NCBI GenBank assembly: GCA_002937495.1
Contig: PTJW01000043.1
Location: 1 to 7,989, forward strand
Length of the DNA stretch: 7,989 nucleotides
Direction of reading: 5' to 3'
Source of the DNA: Pseudomonadota bacterium
Lineage (GTDB): Bacteria > Pseudomonadota > Alphaproteobacteria > UBA1280 > UBA12223
In this document: piece by piece, positions 4,585-7,989 of the stretch
Layout: each line of letters begins with the position of its first letter
Position numbering within the stretch: position 1 is the first letter of the stretch
The notes under the pieces: model-generated
Told to the model about the DNA's origin: nothing
Seen by the model: the letters and a program-made list of their open reading frames with translations, nothing else
Databases searched by the model: none
Translations under genes and position numbers: made by a program

Positions 4585-5883
4585 ATGAAAAAAATAATAT
4601 TAATGCTTAATATGTTAGTTTTTTCTGTTTCAGCTAATGCTGTTGAAATTCAAAAGCTAGATACTAAAGTTGCTAGAAGTGGCTTATATGTTCAGCAAAC
4701 AGAAATCCCAACTGTTAATATATTGCTAACATTTAAAGCTGGTACTATTTTTGAAGATGGCTATAGCCATGGTACAGCAAACTTAGTAGCAAATCTTTTA
4801 ACTGCAGGTACAGAAACTCAATCTGCACAGCAAATTCAACAATCATTAGAAAAATTAGCATCTAATATTGCAGTTTATTCTTCAAGAGATGATATTAAAA
4901 TTGAAGTGACAGCACTTGCAGATAATGTAGAACCAACTTTACAAATTTTACAAGAAATTTTAACATCATCAGTATTTCCAGATAGAGAACTAAAAATTTT
5001 AAAATCTTCAGTACTACAAGCTATTCGTCAGCAACAAGAAAGTCCAGGTTTCTTAGCTATGTATACAGCAAGAAAAGAATTTTATGGTGAAGATAATGTA
5101 AAAGCATATGTTTCAAGCCTAGGTACAGAAAAATCAATTGCTAAAATTACAAAGCAAGATTTACAAAGATATTTTAAAAACTACATTACAAAGGAAAATA
5201 TGACAGTTAGTGTTGTATCATCTTTAGATAAACAAATAATGGAAGTTTTATTAGATAAATACTTACTGCCAATGCATTCTGGTTCAGCTAAAGAGTTAAT
5301 TAAGCCTACTCCAGTAACTCAAACAAACTGGGCAAGGGTAGAAAAGGACTTACCTCAAACAACAGTTTTACTTTATACTAAAGGTGTAAGCAGAGTTAGC
5401 CCAGAGTACTACACTTCTGTTGTATTTAACTACATTTTAGGTGGCGGTGGCTTTAGTTCTCGTTTAATGGAAGAAATTAGAGAAAAAAGAGGTTTGACAT
5501 ATGGTGTGAGAAGTGCTTATGAGTACGATTTACCATACCCAGCTTTATTTACAGTTACATTACAAACATCTAACAAGCAAGCTTATAAAGTTGAAAATCT
5601 AATTAGAAAAGAGTTAGATAAAATTGGTGCAAAAGGCGTAACACAAGAAGAACTGCAAAGTGCTAAAAACTTTTTAGTTGGATCATTCCCAATTCGTCTA
5701 AGAACATCAGATAAGCTATTAAGCTACTTAGATATTATGCAAAAGTTTGACCTACCTTTAGATTACCTAAACACATGGACAGAAAAAGTAGGTGAAATAA
5801 CACTAGAACAAGTTAACGAATATGCAGGTACATTTGCTGATGATGAGGTTTCATTTGCAAGAGTATTTGTAGGAAGAATGTAA
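4585..5883 (+). CDS. Exported M16-family protein lacking the zinc motif (non-catalytic subunit type)
   Basis: This is a 432-residue protein with a signal peptide (MKKIILMLNMLVFSVSANA, likely cut after Ala19), so it is predicted to act in the periplasm. Two M16 repeats are visible: N-terminal about 25-225 and C-terminal about 245-432. At the position of the HxxEH zinc motif the sequence is GTANLVANLLTAGT (63-76), aligning with G.AHFLEHMLF.GT, so His, Glu and His are replaced by Asn66, Ala69 and Asn70. The protein should not hydrolyse peptides alone. The C-terminal repeat keeps GGGFSSRLMEEIREKRGLTYG (287-307) with Arg293 and Tyr306, the conserved R/Y pair by which non-catalytic M16 subunits help bind substrate in heterodimers. 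Its catalytic partner is normally the adjacent gene but is absent here. The start has a strong ribosome site AGGGGA 7 bases upstream. It sits 42 bases after coaE and 9 before xseA. Confidence 0.9.
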   Translation: MKKIILMLNMLVFSVSANAVEIQKLDTKVARSGLYVQQTEIPTVNILLTFKAGTIFEDGYSHGTANLVANLLTAGTETQSAQQIQQSLEKLASNIAVYSSRDDIKIEVTALADNVEPTLQILQEILTSSVFPDRELKILKSSVLQAIRQQQESPGFLAMYTARKEFYGEDNVKAYVSSLGTEKSIAKITKQDLQRYFKNYITKENMTVSVVSSLDKQIMEVLLDKYLLPMHSGSAKELIKPTPVTQTNWARVEKDLPQTTVLLYTKGVSRVSPEYYTSVVFNYILGGGGFSSRLMEEIREKRGLTYGVRSAYEYDLPYPALFTVTLQTSNKQAYKVENLIRKELDKIGAKGVTQEELQSAKNFLVGSFPIRLRTSDKLLSYLDIMQKFDLPLDYLNTWTEKVGEITLEQVNEYAGTFADDEVSFARVFVGRM

Positions 5884-5892
5884 TATATATTT

Positions 5893-7167
5893 ATGGATTT
5901 ATTTGACTTTGCTTTTGATGATGAGCAAAAATCATCTGAAAATAAAGTAAACCGTAACGATTTAACAATAAAGGGTGACTCATTTAAAGATGAACGCCCT
6001 TTAAGTGTTTCTGAATTATCAGGTGTTGTAAAAACAATGGTTGAAGGTGTTGGTAAAGTTGTTGTTAAAGGTGAAATCTCAAACTTATCAACTCCAGCAA
6101 GCGGACATATCTATTTTAAAATTAAAGATGAACGAAATATTATTAATGCTGTTATTTGGAAGTCTGCAGCCAGAAGTTTAAAGGTTCGCCCTGAAGATGG
6201 TATGGAAGTTATTTTAACTGGTAAGTTAACAGTATTTTCTGCACGAAGTGAATATCAAATTAATGTTACTAAGTTAGAGCCTGCTGGTTTAGGTAACTTA
6301 ATGCAAGTTTTTGAAAAAAGAAAAGCAGAATTTGAAAAGCAAGGCTTATTTGATGAGGCTCATAAAAAGGTTATTAATAAAATTCCGCAAACAATTGCTA
6401 TTGTTACGTCGCAAACAGGTGATGTATTTTATGATATTATGCACCGTATTGAGCAGCGTTACCCTTGTCATGTATTGCTTTACCCATCAAAAGTTCAAGG
6501 TGAGGGCGCTAATTTAGAAATTGTGCAAGCAATTAAAGATTTAAATATTTTAAATAAAACAAAACCGATTGATACAATTATTGTAGCAAGAGGTGGTGGT
6601 TCGCTTGAAGACTTATGGACATTTAATGAAGAAGATGTTGTTAAGGCAGCTTTTGAGTCTCAAATTCCTATTATATCAGCAATTGGACATGAACCTGACT
6701 ATACACTGCTTGACTATGTTGCAGATTTAAGAGCTCCAACTCCAACCGGTGCTGCAGAATTAGCAACTTACGAGCTTGTTAACTTAAAATATACAGTAAA
6801 TAATTACCGTAATAATATTTTAAATGCTATTACTTCATACATTCAAAACTTAGAATATCGTTTAGATAGGTTAAGATTTAGCCTAAATACTAATGCTAAG
6901 TTTATTGATGAGTTAAATATGAAGTTCAAATACTTAAAGTCTCAACTTTTAGATTCAGTAAAACTGTATTATGCAGATAAACAAAAGAAACTTGAGCAAA
7001 ATAAACAATTGCTTGAAACTTTATCACCAAAAGCAGTACTATCTAGAGGATACTCATTTGTAGAGTCTGAAGATGGTGATATTATCGCATCAAGTAAAAC
7101 AAAAGAACAAAACGTTGTTATTCACTTTAATGACGGAACAAGAAAGGCAGAATTAAAAAATGATTAA
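5893..7167 (+). CDS. xseA: Exodeoxyribonuclease VII large subunit
   Basis: XseA is the nuclease subunit of exonuclease VII, which with XseB degrades single-stranded DNA from both ends in repair and recombination. In this 424-residue protein the OB-fold DNA-binding domain spans about 36-135 (LSVSELSGVVKTMVE, then VVKGEISNLSTPASGHIYFKIKDE). The catalytic domain contains VTSQTGDVFYDIMHRIEQRYP (171-191), YPSKVQGEGA (197-206), VARGGGSLEDLWTFNEE (231-247) and AIGHEPDYTLLDYVADLRAPTPTGAAEL (263-290), all family signatures. A coiled-coil region follows (about 295-375), and the usual SPKAVLSRGYS tail is at 378-388. Residues 1-35 are a variable acidic lead-in. ATG 5893 lies 9 bases after the M16-like stop with no close Shine-Dalgarno; AGGAAGA at 5871-5877 is 15 bases away, so translation may depend on coupling to the upstream gene. 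xseB is not in the window. Confidence 0.97.
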   Translation: MDLFDFAFDDEQKSSENKVNRNDLTIKGDSFKDERPLSVSELSGVVKTMVEGVGKVVVKGEISNLSTPASGHIYFKIKDERNIINAVIWKSAARSLKVRPEDGMEVILTGKLTVFSARSEYQINVTKLEPAGLGNLMQVFEKRKAEFEKQGLFDEAHKKVINKIPQTIAIVTSQTGDVFYDIMHRIEQRYPCHVLLYPSKVQGEGANLEIVQAIKDLNILNKTKPIDTIIVARGGGSLEDLWTFNEEDVVKAAFESQIPIISAIGHEPDYTLLDYVADLRAPTPTGAAELATYELVNLKYTVNNYRNNILNAITSYIQNLEYRLDRLRFSLNTNAKFIDELNMKFKYLKSQLLDSVKLYYADKQKKLEQNKQLLETLSPKAVLSRGYSFVESEDGDIIASSKTKEQNVVIHFNDGTRKAELKND

Positions 7168-7989
7168 AAAGCTAACAGCTTTATTTGCTTTATCAGTGTT
7201 ATCTGTAAATGCAAATGCTGCAATGTCAGTAGGTGGTATATTTAAACAAGGTGGTTTAATCGCCATTACTTATGATGAAGCTGAAACATCTAAAATTACG
7301 GTTAATGATAAAGCGATTATCCTTGATGGTGATGGTTTTGAATATGTTCCATTAAATAGAAAAGATACAAAGCTTATTGTTAATCAAACTTTAAAGTCTG
7401 GTAAGATTATTAGCAAAACTTATAATGTTACAAAACAGTCTTATAAAGTTCAGCATGTGAAAGGTGTAAAGAAAAAGCATGTAACACCTGATCCTAAACA
7501 TTTAGATCGAATTAGAGGTGAGTCTAAGCAAATTAAAGATGCTAGAAAAGGCAATATTGAAAAATACTTTGATACATTATTACCAGAGTTTGCAACACCA
7601 TCAGAAGGTATTGTAACAGGTGTGTATGGTTCAAGTAGGACTTACAATGGTCAAGAGCGTTCATGGCATAAGGGTTTAGATCTTGCAAATAAAGAAGGAA
7701 CACCTATAATAAGCCCGCTAAAAGGTAAAGTTGTTCTTGCAATGAAAGACAGTTACTTTAATGGTAATTTAGTTATTATCGACCATGGTAAAAAAATATA
7801 TAGTATTTATGCTCATATGTATGATATAATAGCTAAAAAGGGACAGATTCTGGAAGTTGGAGATCCTATTGGTCTGGTAGGTTCAACTGGTAGAAGTACT
7901 GGTCCACACCTTCATTGGGGTGTGTATGTTGGCCAGCAAGCTATTGACCCAGAGTTTTTCTTAAAAGATGCGAAAGATTTAAAAAAGGA
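7160..7989 (+). CDS. Exported M23-family (LytM-type) metalloendopeptidase, 3' end cut by window
   Basis: ATG 7160 overlaps the last 8 bases of xseA, and 276 codons are visible with no stop before the window edge. A signal peptide (MIKKLTALFALSVLSVNANA, cut after about residue 20) sends it to the periplasm. Residues 21-140 form a less conserved N-terminal domain with a basic linker (KGVKKKH). The M23 domain starts at about 148: GVYGSSRTYNGQERSWHKGLDLA, with His170 and Asp174; GNLVIIDHG (202-210); SIYAHM (215-220) with His219; and GSTGRSTGPHLHWGVY (241-256) with His250 and His252. His170, Asp174 and His252 are the expected zinc ligands and His219/His250 the catalytic pair, so it should be an active DD- or glycyl-type endopeptidase, most likely cutting peptidoglycan cross-bridges. 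The RTYNGQ.R..H.G.D form is typical of proteobacterial M23 proteins. The domain is nearly complete, so little of the C-terminus is likely to be missing. The overlap with xseA suggests translational coupling. Confidence 0.93.
   Translation, partial: MIKKLTALFALSVLSVNANAAMSVGGIFKQGGLIAITYDEAETSKITVNDKAIILDGDGFEYVPLNRKDTKLIVNQTLKSGKIISKTYNVTKQSYKVQHVKGVKKKHVTPDPKHLDRIRGESKQIKDARKGNIEKYFDTLLPEFATPSEGIVTGVYGSSRTYNGQERSWHKGLDLANKEGTPIISPLKGKVVLAMKDSYFNGNLVIIDHGKKIYSIYAHMYDIIAKKGQILEVGDPIGLVGSTGRSTGPHLHWGVYVGQQAIDPEFFLKDAKDLKK

Noticed and set aside
6311..6517. Small plus-strand frame inside xseA
   Set aside because: It is a lysine-rich shadow frame covering conserved XseA motifs, without a start signal of its own.

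Overview
The window is AT-rich (about one third G+C by eye, not computed) and bacterial. Its recognisable proteins (HemW C-terminus, Rho, CoaE, an M16-like protein, XseA and an M23 endopeptidase) read most like an AT-rich, possibly host-associated alphaproteobacterium. The Rho core around the RNP1 motif and its NYLPGPEDIYVSP stretch is the strongest hint of this class. This is a judgement from remembered family sequences, not a search result. All stops seen are TAA or TAG, and tryptophan is coded by TGG as in the standard code.

Layout. (1) 1-302: the 3' end of hemW and its intrinsic terminator. (2) 303-1374: two small genes, A (380-811, TTG start) and B (897-1343), of unknown function. Each has a sigma70-type promoter, and a strong terminator follows B. 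They appear to be diverged tandem paralogues sharing an HYR(V/I)F...FKA...I(I/V)P core. (3) 1429-2151: a solitary pseudopilin-like gene whose N-terminal leader carries an in-frame 120-bp (40-codon) insertion or duplication. The insert is bounded by a 21-bp direct repeat that encodes GAMFGLD twice, and it contains a perfect 10-bp hairpin. (4) 2151-2177: a bidirectional terminator shared with the convergent rho gene. (5) 2183-3754 (minus): rho, with a lysine-rich N-terminal extension of about 100 residues. (6) 3755-3900: a compact control region in which the rho and coaE promoters face each other with start points only a few bases apart. (7) 3901 to the window end: a tight plus-strand operon coaE - M16-like - xseA - M23 peptidase, the last cut by the window edge.

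Function. Most of the window is housekeeping: heme chaperone, transcription termination, coenzyme A synthesis, exonuclease VII large subunit and envelope proteolysis or peptidoglycan remodelling. The two exported proteins (M16-like and M23) share the coaE/xseA operon. The parts that do not fit a routine housekeeping reading are the paralogous pair A/B and the duplicated leader of the pilin-like gene. No tRNA, rRNA, CRISPR array, transposase or phage gene was seen. The longest gap without a gene is 3755-3900, which is accounted for by promoters.
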